Below, one piece after another: positions 33,721 to 43,129 of a stretch of 64,000 nt of DNA; the first letter of the stretch is position 1; each line of letters opens with the position of its first letter. The notes under the pieces are model-generated. The model did not search any database and was not told where the DNA came from. It worked only from the letters and a program-made list of their open reading frames with translations. The position numbers and the translations under genes were made by a program. Source of the stretch: Dyella dinghuensis (GTDB taxonomy: Bacteria > Pseudomonadota > Gammaproteobacteria > Xanthomonadales > Rhodanobacteraceae); contig NZ_RYZR01000003.1 in NCBI RefSeq assembly GCF_003977615.1, forward strand, positions 744,001 to 808,000, in the 5' to 3' direction.

Positions 33721-35073
33721 ATGTCCGGTTTCGCACGCAATACCCTTTTCAAGGGCGGCACCATCCTGACGATGGATGCCAAGGTTCCTAACCTGGCGAT
33801 CGGCGACGTTCTCGTCCAGGGCGACCGCATCGCGGCCATTGGCCCGGACCTCCATATCGAGGATGCCGAGATCATTGACGCATCGGGCAGTATCGTCCTG
33901 CCGGGCCTGATCGATGCCCATCACCATGCGTGGCTCGGCGTGATGCGCCGGCTCATGCCCGATGTGGATGATCTGTTCGCTTACATCGACGTCGTGGCCG
34001 AAAAGCTCGGTGCGCACTATCGCCCACTGGATATGTATCTGAGCACGAAGCTGACGGCGACCGCGTCGCTCGACGCAGGCATCACCACCATCATCGACGC
34101 CTGCCACAGTTCGCGCACGCCCGAACACACGGACGCAGCGCTCGATGCGCTTGATAACGCGGGCATCCGCGCACTGCATATGGTGGGCGCCGCCATGGAC
34201 AAGCAGGCTTCGGCAGCGCATTTACCGCGCGATCTCGAACGGCTGGCACTCAACTGGAATCATGGCGAAGGTCTCGTTCGAGTTGGCTTGTTCGGGCAAC
34301 TCAAACTCGACTGGTGGAAAATCGCGCGCGAACTCGACATGCGCATCCTGACCGAGTTCATCGGCGACCTTGCCAAGCTTTCACCGGAATTTGCACAACC
34401 GGGCGTATTGGGGCCGCACAATATCTTCAACCATTGCACACGCGTGCCCGAAGAAACGTGGAAGCTGTTTGCACAGGCCGGCGTCAACATCACCGTCAAT
34501 CCGCGCTCGGATGCGTTGTTTGGTTTCGATGACGAGACGTTCGCGTATCAGAAGGCCATCGACTACGGCTTGAAGCCCGCACTTGGCATCGATCTGGACA
34601 CCGCGTTCGGTAGCGACATGTTCGGCGAGATGCATGCGTTGTTCGGCCAGCAGCGCTCAGCCATGCGCTATCGCCGCTTCCACAAGGAAGACAACGTACC
34701 GGCTCCCATCTCGGTGAATGCCGTGCTGGAAGCAGCAACAGTCAATGGCGCACGGGCCGCGGGTCTCGAAGATTCGATCGGCACGCTGAGCCCGGGCAAA
34801 CAGGCCGACATCATCATGATTCGCACGGATGGTGCGGCGGTTTTCCCGGTAACGAATGCGATCGGCACGGTCGTGCAGGCTGTCGAGCGTTCGGATGTCG
34901 ACACCGTGATGGTTGCCGGTGAGATCCGTAAGCGCGCAGGCAAATTGATCGGCGTCGATGTGGCGCAACTGTCCGCGGATGTCATGGCCTCCCGCAACTA
35001 TTTGCTCAAAGCGAGCGGGTATCGCCCAGACCTCTTCAGCACGTCTGCCGCCAACACCGAAGTCTTGGCGTAA
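33721..35073 (+). CDS. Amidohydrolase (SsnA/TrzN/atrazine chlorohydrolase-like)
   Basis: 450 residues. LPGLIDAHHHAWLGVMRRL has the HxH metal site (about 66-68), GITTIIDACHSS, NIFNHCTRVPEETWKLF with a His candidate at about 239, and GIDLDTAFGSDMF with Asp at about 288. The C-terminus (GTLSPGKQADIIMI) returns to the small beta-sandwich domain. This is the arrangement of cytosine deaminase/chlorohydrolase-type enzymes that act on ring C-N or C-Cl bonds. Next to an MFS transporter and an SDR under a LysR regulator it suggests uptake and degradation of a heterocyclic or amide compound. Confidence 0.85.
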   Translation: MSGFARNTLFKGGTILTMDAKVPNLAIGDVLVQGDRIAAIGPDLHIEDAEIIDASGSIVLPGLIDAHHHAWLGVMRRLMPDVDDLFAYIDVVAEKLGAHYRPLDMYLSTKLTATASLDAGITTIIDACHSSRTPEHTDAALDALDNAGIRALHMVGAAMDKQASAAHLPRDLERLALNWNHGEGLVRVGLFGQLKLDWWKIARELDMRILTEFIGDLAKLSPEFAQPGVLGPHNIFNHCTRVPEETWKLFAQAGVNITVNPRSDALFGFDDETFAYQKAIDYGLKPALGIDLDTAFGSDMFGEMHALFGQQRSAMRYRRFHKEDNVPAPISVNAVLEAATVNGARAAGLEDSIGTLSPGKQADIIMIRTDGAAVFPVTNAIGTVVQAVERSDVDTVMVAGEIRKRAGKLIGVDVAQLSADVMASRNYLLKASGYRPDLFSTSAANTEVLA

Positions 35074-35078
35074 TCCGA

Positions 35079-35108
35079 AGGCGTCGCCGACGGAAACCGG
35101 CGACGCCT
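35079..35108 (+). terminator. Intra-operonic hairpin between amidohydrolase and MFS genes
   Basis: AGGCGTCGCCG at 35079-35089 pairs perfectly with CGGCGACGCCT at 35098-35108 across an eight-base loop, five bases after the stop codon. There is no U-tract, so partial termination or mRNA stability is more likely than full termination. Confidence 0.4.
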
Positions 35109-35142
35109 CGATCCTCATCAACTTAAGTTCGTGGAGGCTGTT

Positions 35143-36342
35143 ATGTCAGCGCCCGCTATCAACGATGTGAGTCGGCCTCAGGCAACGCCGGTTCATCTGT
35201 CTCGTCCCGCGCCCGGCATCATCGCGGCATTGTTCTGCGGCTATCTCGCTGTCGGTCTGCCGCTGCCGGTCATTCCGCTCTTCATTCACGAGAAGCTTCA
35301 CTTCAGTAACTTTATTGTTGGTCTCGTTATCGGTATCCAGTTCGTCGCTACCGTGCTGACGCGTGGTTATGCCGGCCGGCTCACCGATCATCACGGCGGC
35401 AAGCGATCGGCTCTCCAAGGCGCGGTGGTGTGCGCATTCGGCGGACTTCTTTACCTGATTGCAGCGACGCCTGGTCAGTCACCTGCGATCAGCCTTGCTG
35501 TGGTCATCGCTGGCCGTCTCGTTGCCGGATTCGGCGAGAGTCAGTTCGTCACCGGTTGCGTATCCTGGTCGATCGCGTCGGTGGGTCCGCAACGCGCCGG
35601 CATGTCGATGTCGTGGACCGGCATTGCGATGTTTGCAGCGCTCGCTATCGGTGCACCGGTCGGCATGATGCTTTATCAGGCCTATGGGCTTCGCACTGCC
35701 ATGATTGCGTGCATCATCGCACCGCTTATGGGTGCAGTGATTGCGCTGCGTGGCACGTCCTACGCAAGTTCTGCGGGGCAACGCCTGCCGTTCTACCGTG
35801 TCATCGGTCAGATTTGGCGAGAGGGACTTGGCCTCATGTTGCAAGGCGTTGGCTTGTCGGGTCTCACGGCTTTCGCATCGCTTTACTTCGCCGCAAAGAC
35901 ATGGAGTCATGCGGGCCTGGTGATGACGGCTTTCGGCATCGGCTTCATTCTCGTGCGTCTCGTGCTCGGGCATTTGCCGGACAAAATGAGCGGTTACCGC
36001 GTTGCACTCTGGTCATTCGTTGTCGAAGCTATCGGTCAAGCCATGCTTTGGACCGCTCCGTATGAAATCGTCGCCCTCGTCGGTGCGCTCGTCACGGGAC
36101 TTGGCTGCGCACTTGTATTCCCAGCACTTGGTGTGGAAGCACTCAAGCGCGTAACGCCCGCTAATCGTGGCAGCGCAATGGGTGCATTCGTCGCCTTTCT
36201 TGATATCGCTTACGGGGTATCCGGCCCTACGGCGGGCATCATCGCCGGACATTTCGGTTATGCCGCCGTCTATCTCTTCGGCGCAGTCTGCGCACTGATT
36301 GGTGCGGGTCTCGTGCTCACCGTTCGCGCACCACAATATTGA
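35143..36342 (+). CDS. MFS transporter (YfcJ/YhhS-like)
   Basis: 399 residues from the ATG at 35143 after GGAGG. Twelve hydrophobic segments are visible, beginning PGIIAALFCGYLAVGLPLPVIP, with the loop 2-3 signature GYAGRLTDHHGGKR (about 66-79). It resembles the YfcJ/YhhS branch of 12-TM exporters. It is co-directional with the amidohydrolase 69 bases upstream, and its stop is about 60 bases before the SDR start. Direction of transport is not clear from sequence. Confidence 0.85.
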   Translation: MSAPAINDVSRPQATPVHLSRPAPGIIAALFCGYLAVGLPLPVIPLFIHEKLHFSNFIVGLVIGIQFVATVLTRGYAGRLTDHHGGKRSALQGAVVCAFGGLLYLIAATPGQSPAISLAVVIAGRLVAGFGESQFVTGCVSWSIASVGPQRAGMSMSWTGIAMFAALAIGAPVGMMLYQAYGLRTAMIACIIAPLMGAVIALRGTSYASSAGQRLPFYRVIGQIWREGLGLMLQGVGLSGLTAFASLYFAAKTWSHAGLVMTAFGIGFILVRLVLGHLPDKMSGYRVALWSFVVEAIGQAMLWTAPYEIVALVGALVTGLGCALVFPALGVEALKRVTPANRGSAMGAFVAFLDIAYGVSGPTAGIIAGHFGYAAVYLFGAVCALIGAGLVLTVRAPQY

Positions 36343-36401
36343 ACACAAACGTCGTACCGGCAAACCAATGCTTGCTGGCGCCGGCCACAGGAGAAAGAAA
36401 C

Positions 36402-37172
36402 ATGTCACGCGTCTTTATTACGGGTTCGTCCACCGGCCTTGGCTTGATGACGGCCGAACTGCTCGCAAGTCAGGGCCACAAAGTCGTGATCCACGCACGC
36501 AACGCCAATCGCGCCGAGGATGCTGCACGATCCCTACCTGAAGCAGAGGCCGTCGTCATTGGCGACCTGGAAACCATCGCAGGCTCGACGAGTGTTGCAG
36601 CACAAGTCAACGCACTCGGGCGCTTCGATGCAGTCATCCATAATGCGGCGGTCGGATATCGCGAAGGACATCGCGTGACATCCGATGGCTTGCCGCACGT
36701 CTTCGCCGTCAACACGTTATCCGCTTATTTACTCACCGCACTCATTGAGCGCCCAAAGCGACTCGTCTATCTCAGCTCCGGTATGCATCATCACGTCGAC
36801 GCGAATCTGGACGACATTCTCTGGAAGACGCGCCGCTGGAGTGGCTCTTCTGCTTATGCCGAAAGCAAGCTGCACGACACCATGCTCGCCTTCGCGGTCG
36901 CCCGACGCTGGAAAGACGTTCTGTCGAATGCCCTGGAACCCGGCTGGGTGCCGACCAGGATGGGTGGACCTGGTGCGCCCGACGATATGGACAAGGCGCA
37001 CGTTACCCAAGCTTGGCTAGCCGTGAACGATAATTCTGACGCGCACGTCACAGGCAAATATTTCTATCACCTCAAGCAGATGAAACCGAATCGACAGGCC
37101 TACGACGCGGTGCTGCAAGATCGTCTGCTGGCCATTTGCGCTGAAGTTTCCGGCGTAACGCTACCAGCCTGA
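36402..37172 (+). CDS. Short-chain dehydrogenase/reductase
   Basis: 256 residues from the ATG at 36402, with AGGAGA upstream. VFITGSSTGLGLMTAELLA is the cofactor-binding TGxxxGxG motif, HNAAVGY the NAAG-like segment, LVYLSSGMHHH the catalytic Ser, and SAYAESKLHD the YxxxK pair. The early VIHARNANRAED after the second strand has no Asp, which favours NADP(H). It closes the LysR-controlled set with amidohydrolase and MFS genes. The substrate is unknown. Confidence 0.85.
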   Translation: MSRVFITGSSTGLGLMTAELLASQGHKVVIHARNANRAEDAARSLPEAEAVVIGDLETIAGSTSVAAQVNALGRFDAVIHNAAVGYREGHRVTSDGLPHVFAVNTLSAYLLTALIERPKRLVYLSSGMHHHVDANLDDILWKTRRWSGSSAYAESKLHDTMLAFAVARRWKDVLSNALEPGWVPTRMGGPGAPDDMDKAHVTQAWLAVNDNSDAHVTGKYFYHLKQMKPNRQAYDAVLQDRLLAICAEVSGVTLPA

Positions 37173-37265
37173 CCTGTGCCCTCGCCAAAACGTTAGGCTA
37201 CAAGAAGCTGGTTTCATGTCCGTCTAGGGTCGACAGCGGACCGACAGTCAACGCTCGCAAACAAT

Positions 37266-37289
37266 CGCGGCCGCACGATGGCGGCCGCG
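37266..37289 (-). terminator. Intrinsic-type terminator of the outer-membrane barrel gene
   Basis: On the minus strand, CGCGGCCGC and GCGGCCGCG form a perfect nine-base stem with a six-base loop, followed by ATTGTTTGC. It lies 24 bases after the stop of the barrel gene. Confidence 0.6.
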
Positions 37290-37313
37290 TTGCGTGGTGG
37301 TCTTGCGTAGAAC

Positions 37314-37940
37314 TTAGAAGCGATATTCGAGCGTGCCGCCGTATACGCTGGTGCCGAAATGACCTTGCCAGATGCCGGGGGCCTGCGAATGGTATTCATC
37401 GTAATTCAGGCTTACGCCCAGATGACGATTGAAGTCGTAGCCCACGCCGGCGCCTGCATAAAAGCCGTTGCCAGTGGCCGTGGACGTGCTACTCGGTAGC
37501 AGACCGAACGTATCGTGCTGATGTCCGTCGGTCTGCGAATGGAACCAGCCTCCGCGCACCGAAAAGAACCAGCCGTTAGCATCGCCAGCATGCCACTTGA
37601 AAACGCCGCCCAAGATTTCACCATCGGTTTTAGCGCTTATACGGAGCGGGTCATACGGACCACCTAAGCTGCTCACGAGGTGGTAGTTGGTGCCGGAGAC
37701 GTTACCCAAATCCACGTAGCCGGTTTCCACGCCCCAGGTATACGACTGGACATTCCACAGATAACCCAGACGCACCGCGCCTGCCCAACTGGTGGGATCC
37801 CTGCTACGCAGATTGTTGAAAGCCGTATCCTGACCAGCCGCTTCGCCATTGACGAAGATTTGACCATCCATTGCCATAGCCGACGTGGACGCAATAGCGA
37901 TGGCCACGCCGATGGCGATCTTTGAAATCCCTAGTTTCAT
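37314..37940 (-). CDS. Opacity-like outer-membrane beta-barrel protein
   Basis: 208 residues from the ATG at 37940. A signal peptide (LGISKIAIGVAIAIASTSAMA) is followed by alternating amphipathic strands rich in aromatic residues, ending GGTLEYRF with the C-terminal aromatic that outer-membrane insertion requires. The length and the repeated YxWGVETGYVDLG / DFNRHLGVSLNYDEY blocks fit an eight-stranded OmpW/OmpA-like barrel. It stands alone. It may respond to stress, but nothing here shows it. Confidence 0.75.
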   Translation of the reverse strand: MKLGISKIAIGVAIAIASTSAMAMDGQIFVNGEAAGQDTAFNNLRSRDPTSWAGAVRLGYLWNVQSYTWGVETGYVDLGNVSGTNYHLVSSLGGPYDPLRISAKTDGEILGGVFKWHAGDANGWFFSVRGGWFHSQTDGHQHDTFGLLPSSTSTATGNGFYAGAGVGYDFNRHLGVSLNYDEYHSQAPGIWQGHFGTSVYGGTLEYRF

Positions 37941-38025
37941 TGGAGCCCCTGATAAGAAGAGTGGGTTGTTGTCGACGAATGAACGCAACGATCCGACCAC
38001 TTTGGTATTTGCACCCATCCAGTGG

Positions 38026-38039
38026 CGCAAAATTTTGCG
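38026..38039. promoter_or_regulatory. Perfect palindrome upstream of the barrel gene
   Basis: CGCAAAATTTTGCG is a perfect 14-base palindrome 85 bases upstream of the barrel gene's ATG, and some 190 bases downstream of the DUF4386 stop. It is a candidate operator in a 287-base gap that otherwise shows no gene. Confidence 0.35.
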
Positions 38040-38227
38040 GCCGCAAGGAAATTCGCGGCGTATATATTTTCAGTGAAAGCGATGCGCTTCGCAAACGACT
38101 CGTGCGCTCGACAACGGGATAGAGACAGTCAAGAAATATCGACGTAGACATAACTTCCAAACTCAACGTTGCGCTAGGCGTCAGCGACTGCCCCCGCAAC
38201 GACGCACATCGTTGCGCAGTAACTTCG

Positions 38228-38806
38228 TCACCCATCTCCAACGCGTCGAGCGTTTATCTTTTCTCGCCATTTGGGCACGTTCACGCCCATCATGATGAGC
38301 CACAGGCAAAGCGATAGTTCTGCCAGGAAGCCCAAGACCTCCAGGTACGTGGATAGAGTGCCTGCATGCGGAGAGAGAAAAATCAGCCAACCCAAACCGG
38401 CAAGCATCATCAGCACGCCAAGAATGCGTGGCAGAAAGGTTGACCTGAAAATGAGGTAGCCCAATAACAGGCAATAGGGCCCGAAAAATATCAGGGGACT
38501 TACCCCGTAAACAGCGATATTAAAGACGCCCAGAACATCGATGGCGCACCCTGCCAGGCTGAATAATGCCGCGAGCAACGAAAAACGCGCATTCACTGGC
38601 TTAAACATGCCGTAGAAGAGCAGCGTTACAGCGACGTAAAACAGTTGGGAAATCAGATTGACGGCGTCATAGGCAACAAGCCGGCTCCGGCCAATGAAGG
38701 TCTCGGCGGATATCGCGGTTAGGAAGTAAAGCAAATAAACAACGCCGGTCATTCTCGCCCGGGGACGCGGAGAGGCTGCTTCGATCCGCTTTGTCATTTC
38801 GGGCAC
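38228..38806 (-). CDS. DUF4386 membrane protein
   Basis: 192 residues with about six hydrophobic helices; the pattern GVVYLLYFLTAISAETFI near the N-terminus and the Lys/Arg-rich tail match DUF4386. The start is a GTG after AAGGCAAGG; an ATG nine bases later is an alternative. It is divergent from msrA, with 74 bases between. No function is established for this family. Confidence 0.75.
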   Translation of the reverse strand: MPEMTKRIEAASPRPRARMTGVVYLLYFLTAISAETFIGRSRLVAYDAVNLISQLFYVAVTLLFYGMFKPVNARFSLLAALFSLAGCAIDVLGVFNIAVYGVSPLIFFGPYCLLLGYLIFRSTFLPRILGVLMMLAGLGWLIFLSPHAGTLSTYLEVLGFLAELSLCLWLIMMGVNVPKWREKINARRVGDG

Positions 38807-38880
38807 GATTATGCACCTTGCCTTTTGGCCGATTCACCCCATTAAACGCTCAGCGCAATGACTAGATAGTTGGAGGCCCG

Positions 38881-39390
38881 ATGACGACTCAACACGACAA
38901 AGCCATCCTTGCCGGTGGTTGCTTCTGGGGTATGCAGGATTTGCTCCGCCGCTATCCGGGCATCCTGTCCACACGCGTTGGTTATACCGGTGGCGACGTT
39001 GCCAATGCCACGTATAGAAACCACGGTTCGCATGCCGAAGCGATCGAAATCACCTTCGATCCAAGTGTCATCGGCTATCGCCAGATCCTCGAATTCTTTT
39101 TTCAGATCCACGACCCGAGCACCAAGAACCGTCAGGGCAATGATGTCGGCGCGAGTTACCGCTCAGCGATCTTCTATCTCAATGACGATCAAAAAGAGAT
39201 CGCCGAAGATACGGTGGCCGATGCGGACGCATCAGGCCTATGGCCAGGAAAAATCGTGACCGAGATCGCTCCCGCAGGTCCCTTTTGGGAAGCGGAGCCG
39301 GAACATCAGGATTATCTGGAACGTTATCCCGATGGCTATACCTGTCACTTCATTCGGCCGGAATGGAAGCTACCGAAACGGGCGCATTGA
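38881..39390 (+). CDS. msrA: Peptide-methionine (S)-S-oxide reductase MsrA
   Basis: 169 residues. [17 protein letters not shown] has the catalytic Cys in the GCFWG motif (about 14-18), followed by [22 protein letters not shown], the substrate-binding Tyr and Glu segment. It repairs oxidised methionine in the cytosol, regenerated by thioredoxin; resolving cysteines at the C-terminus are limited to the Cys in GYTCHF. It is a single gene, convergent with the monooxygenase gene. Confidence 0.95.
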   Translation: MTTQHDKAILAGGCFWGMQDLLRRYPGILSTRVGYTGGDVANATYRNHGSHAEAIEITFDPSVIGYRQILEFFFQIHDPSTKNRQGNDVGASYRSAIFYLNDDQKEIAEDTVADADASGLWPGKIVTEIAPAGPFWEAEPEHQDYLERYPDGYTCHFIRPEWKLPKRAH

Positions 39391-39411
39391 AAGAGAGAAT
39401 GACCACGGCCA

Positions 39412-40911
39412 TTACGCAGACTCATCCTGCTTCGATGGCTGACGAAACTCGTAATCCTCTGGCCGAAAGTTAAGCGCGCGACTCCTGTAGACAAACGTGT
39501 AACTCGGCCAGATCGATGCGTTGCGTCCGGTCTTGTCCATGTACCAGCTTTTGCAACCAGCCGTCACCCAGACAGTTCCGCGCAATTTGCGATCCACCCA
39601 GGCTATGTAACGCTTCTGCGCTTCGGCACCAGCCTCGACCACGGCAACGCCCAACGTTTCTGCACGCCGGATAAGGCGAAGCGCCTGCTCCACTTGCGTC
39701 TCCAGCATGTAAACCATCGACGTGTGCCCAAGAACCGTATTTGGTCCGTGGAGGAGAAACAAATTCGGAAAATCGCTGACCATGGTGCCCGTAAGCGAAC
39801 GGGGACTGCCCTGCCAGACATCGGCCAGCGATGTGTTGTCTCGCCCATAGATGTAGTGGGAATACGGCAGATCCTGTACCTGAAAGCCGGTACCGAAGAT
39901 GATCACATCGACCTTATGTTCGACTCCATCACTGCCGACGACGCCGTCTTCCGTGACACGTTCCAACCCTGAAGGAACAACGTGTACGTTCGGTTGTGCC
40001 AGCGCGGGATAATAATCATCTGAAACCAGGACGCGTTTGCAACCCAGCGTGTAGTGGGGCGTAAGCTTTCGACGCAAAACCGTATCTTTGATGCTCGCGT
40101 GCATGTGTCTGATGGCTTGCATCTGGACGACGCGCATCACGATGGGATGCCGAAATCCGAACGCCAGCAATTCGCGTTGCACGTAGATGCTGAAGCGAGC
40201 GCACCGCTGCCACCATGGAAACCGACGGAAGCGTTCCCTGGTATTCCGGGTAATGGCAAAGTCGCCGCGCTTGACGACCCACGCCGCGGTACGTTGAAAG
40301 AGATATAACGTCGAGACGATGGGCTGAATCCGTGGAACGAACTGAATGGCCGACGCCCCCGTACCGACCACGCATACCGCTTTGCCTTCCAGGTTCACAT
40401 CGCTTGGCCATTGGGCCGAGTGAAATATGGGCCCCTTGAAATGGCTCATCCCTTCTATAGCGGGAATCTTCGGATCGCTGAGCGCGCCCATGCCTGCAAA
40501 CACGTAGCGGCCACGGTATTCCCCATGCGCGGTACCGATGATCCACTCGCCGTGTTCCTCACTCCAATACATGCGTTGAACCGCGGTATTGAATTGGATG
40601 TGTTCCAATATCCGGAATTCCTGCGTGCAACGCCGAAGATAATCCAGAATCTCCGGCTGCGGAGAAAACTGGTAATTCCAACTCGAGTTGGGCGCAAAGG
40701 AATACGAATACAAATGTGATTGAACATCACACGCGCAGCCGGGATATCGATTGTCGCGCCAGACACCGCCGACATCGTCGCCGCGCTCCAGCACGACAAA
40801 GTCGTGCTCTCCTTTTTGCTTCAGACGAATGGCCGCCGCCAGACCGCCGAAGCCGGCGCCAACGATGACGACCTTGAACGAGCGATCGTTCGGGCTCCGA
40901 GCGTCGAGCAC
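39412..40911 (-). CDS. Type I Baeyer-Villiger-type flavin monooxygenase
   Basis: 499 residues from a GTG preceded by GGAGGGGG. VVIVGAGFGGLAAAIRLKQ binds FAD, GGVWRDNRYPGCACDVQSHLY is family-typical, and VCVVGTGASAIQFVPRI is the NADPH site. The Baeyer-Villiger fingerprint FxGxxxHxxxWP is present as FKGPIFHSAQWP at about 163-174. Such enzymes insert oxygen next to a ketone, giving an ester or lactone. It lies 133 bases downstream of the CoA-transferase gene on the same strand, so it may be the last gene of the acyl-CoA operon; substrate unknown. Confidence 0.85.
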   Translation of the reverse strand: MLDARSPNDRSFKVVIVGAGFGGLAAAIRLKQKGEHDFVVLERGDDVGGVWRDNRYPGCACDVQSHLYSYSFAPNSSWNYQFSPQPEILDYLRRCTQEFRILEHIQFNTAVQRMYWSEEHGEWIIGTAHGEYRGRYVFAGMGALSDPKIPAIEGMSHFKGPIFHSAQWPSDVNLEGKAVCVVGTGASAIQFVPRIQPIVSTLYLFQRTAAWVVKRGDFAITRNTRERFRRFPWWQRCARFSIYVQRELLAFGFRHPIVMRVVQMQAIRHMHASIKDTVLRRKLTPHYTLGCKRVLVSDDYYPALAQPNVHVVPSGLERVTEDGVVGSDGVEHKVDVIIFGTGFQVQDLPYSHYIYGRDNTSLADVWQGSPRSLTGTMVSDFPNLFLLHGPNTVLGHTSMVYMLETQVEQALRLIRRAETLGVAVVEAGAEAQKRYIAWVDRKLRGTVWVTAGCKSWYMDKTGRNASIWPSYTFVYRSRALNFRPEDYEFRQPSKQDESA

Positions 40912-41044
40912 GCCCCCTCCACACCGTCATGTCCCAGGGACAAAAATCAGACCAAAACCTGAGACAGGCTTATTACCTGAGCGCGGCGGGAGGAAACGCT
41001 AAGGATTAGTACATTTGTCGTTTAGGCAAGCGAAGCTCGCTGCG

Positions 41045-42271
41045 CTAAACCGCATGATCCTCTACCTTCGGAATGGCCCCGCTTGCATACAACTCGTCGA
41101 TATCGGCCACGCTAAATTCCAGTTGCCGCAGGATCTCCTCGTTATGCTCTCCGATCTTCGGAGCACGCTTGGCGGATACCTTGTCGACACCATGCACCTG
41201 AATCGGGCTACTGATCGTGGATGTCAGTTTTCCACCGGCGCCCTCGATCGGAACAATGATGTTGTTTGCATGGAGCTGCGGATCGTCGATGACTTCGTGT
41301 GGAGCCCGCACCGCGCCGAACGTCACGTGCACACCGTTGAACACGTTGTACCAATGTTCCATCGGTTGCGAGCCGAACACCTCATCCAGGATGGCAGTGA
41401 GCTGCGGCATATTCACCATCAGCTTCGCCGGATCGGAGAACCTGGGATCAGTCAGGAGATCGGGTCGGCCGATTGCCATAGCCACGGCTGCCAACTTGTC
41501 GGACGTAACGACGAGAACGAACCACGTGTCATCGGCGGAGCGATAGACGTTCATCGCTGCATTCGCGGGATTTTTGCGATCGTGCAGCCCGAAGAATTTG
41601 GCGTCGCACAGCGCAGCCTGGATGGAAACACTCGCGGACCACACGCCTTCGGCGAGCAGCGAGGTCGTGACATGCGCACCCTCCCCGGTTCGCTCGCGGC
41701 GATACAGGGCCGTGACAATCGCCGAATAGAGTCCCATTGCCGTCGCGTTGTCGCCACTACCCGCCACGGGCCAGGTTGGCGGCGCGCCGGCATCGCGCGT
41801 CATCGACAACAAGCCGCTGCGAGCCCAATACGACGTGATGTCGAAGCCAGGCAGGTTTGCATCGGGCCCCTTGTCGCCGAAACCCGTGATATCCGCGTAG
41901 ATCAAGCGCGGATTCCAAGCGATGACATCATCATATTCAAGCTTGAGCCGCGCACGTGCAGGGTGCGGCGTGTTGACGATGAGAACGTCGGCCCATTTGA
42001 CGAGCTTTTCGAGAACCGGCCGCGCGCTCGGGGATTTCAGATCAATCGCCATACCCCGCTTGTTGCGATTGTTCAGATGCCATGGGTAAGCATCCTCGGA
42101 AACCGGTTGTGGCGGGGCGTTGTGCGCGTGCCGCCACAGCTCGCCGCTCGGCGGTTCGACTTTGATGACGTCGGCGCCGAAGTCGGACAAGATCACCGCG
42201 GCGCTGGGACCTGCGATGAAGCTCGCCATGTCGACGACTTTCAGACCGGAAAAAATATTGTTGCTTGCCAT
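41045..42271 (-). CDS. CaiB/BaiF family CoA transferase
   Basis: 408 residues of a class III CoA transferase. The N-terminus LKVVDMASFIAGPSAAVILSDFG and the segment GDKGPDANLPGFDITSYWARSG contain the expected catalytic Asp in PGFD (about residue 139). Such enzymes move CoA from one acyl-CoA to a carboxylic acid, so it can activate the first acid of the pathway in place of a ligase. It is co-directional with two crotonase-fold genes and an acyl-CoA dehydrogenase upstream. Confidence 0.9.
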   Translation of the reverse strand: MASNNIFSGLKVVDMASFIAGPSAAVILSDFGADVIKVEPPSGELWRHAHNAPPQPVSEDAYPWHLNNRNKRGMAIDLKSPSARPVLEKLVKWADVLIVNTPHPARARLKLEYDDVIAWNPRLIYADITGFGDKGPDANLPGFDITSYWARSGLLSMTRDAGAPPTWPVAGSGDNATAMGLYSAIVTALYRRERTGEGAHVTTSLLAEGVWSASVSIQAALCDAKFFGLHDRKNPANAAMNVYRSADDTWFVLVVTSDKLAAVAMAIGRPDLLTDPRFSDPAKLMVNMPQLTAILDEVFGSQPMEHWYNVFNGVHVTFGAVRAPHEVIDDPQLHANNIIVPIEGAGGKLTSTISSPIQVHGVDKVSAKRAPKIGEHNEEILRQLEFSVADIDELYASGAIPKVEDHAV

Positions 42272-42308
42272 ATTTGTTCTCTATGAATCGCTGTGTGCGG
42301 CGGATACT

Positions 42309-43127
42309 TCACCGCCCCCGAAATTGAGGTACACGTTTCTCGAGGAAAGCGGTGGTGCCTTCCTTCTTGTCTTCGCTGGCCGCGCAAATGCCAAAGTAGG
42401 AAGCCTCCAGCGCAAGCCCTGCGCTTTGGCTGGTCTCTAAACCTTTGTTCGCTGCATCCAGGGAAAACTTCACCGCAATCGGCGCGTTGGCAGCGATCTG
42501 CTTGAGAATGGCTTCCGCTCGATCCATCAAGCTGTCCGCAGCGACAACCTCGTTGACCAGACCGATGCGATAGGCTTCCTGCGCAGAAATTGTTTCGCCG
42601 GTGAGGATCAGTTGCAGCGCGCGCCCTTTTCCCACGAGACGTGGCAGACGTTGCGTTCCACCACCGCCAGGCAGCAAGCCCAATTTGACTTCGGGTTGGC
42701 CGAATCTGGCGTGTTCCACGGCGATCCGTATCGTGCACGCCATGGCGGTCTCGCAACCTCCACCAAGCGCAAAACCATTGATCGCGGCGATGACGGGTTT
42801 GCCGAGATTTTCTATGAGGTCCAGCACGCCCTGCCCTAACCGGCTGGACTGCTCCGCTTCGTAGGCGTCCAAATGCGCGAGCTCGCTAATGTCGGCGCCG
42901 GCGATGAAAGCCTTGTCGCCCGCGCCGGTAAGGATCACGCCGCGCACGGAAGCGTCGGCTTTCGCATCCTCGAATGCAGCGTTCAAATCAGTCCAGGTCG
43001 ACGTATTGAGTGCGTTGAGTACTTTGGGCCGATTAATCGTCACATAGGCGATCAAACCCTTTTTCTCGTACAGAACGTTCTCGAGCTTTAGCTCCGTCGC
43101 TGTCGAAATATTTAAGGATGAGGTCAT
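42309..43127 (-). CDS. Enoyl-CoA hydratase
   Basis: 272 residues. FIAGADISELAHLD and FALGGGCETAMACTIRIA form the oxyanion hole, with Glu in GGGCE; FGQPEVKLGLLPGGGGTQRLP carries the second catalytic Glu. Both acidic residues of hydratases are present, so it should hydrate trans-2-enoyl-CoA. Its start is separated by only two bases from the stop of the next crotonase-fold gene upstream. Confidence 0.9.
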   Translation of the reverse strand: MTSSLNISTATELKLENVLYEKKGLIAYVTINRPKVLNALNTSTWTDLNAAFEDAKADASVRGVILTGAGDKAFIAGADISELAHLDAYEAEQSSRLGQGVLDLIENLGKPVIAAINGFALGGGCETAMACTIRIAVEHARFGQPEVKLGLLPGGGGTQRLPRLVGKGRALQLILTGETISAQEAYRIGLVNEVVAADSLMDRAEAILKQIAANAPIAVKFSLDAANKGLETSQSAGLALEASYFGICAASEDKKEGTTAFLEKRVPQFRGR

Positions 43128-43129
43128 TA

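Noticed and set aside
41015-42286. Antisense frame (423 codons) opposite the CoA transferase
   Set aside because: No recognisable domain; the opposite strand has the catalytic Asp and full CaiB-family pattern.
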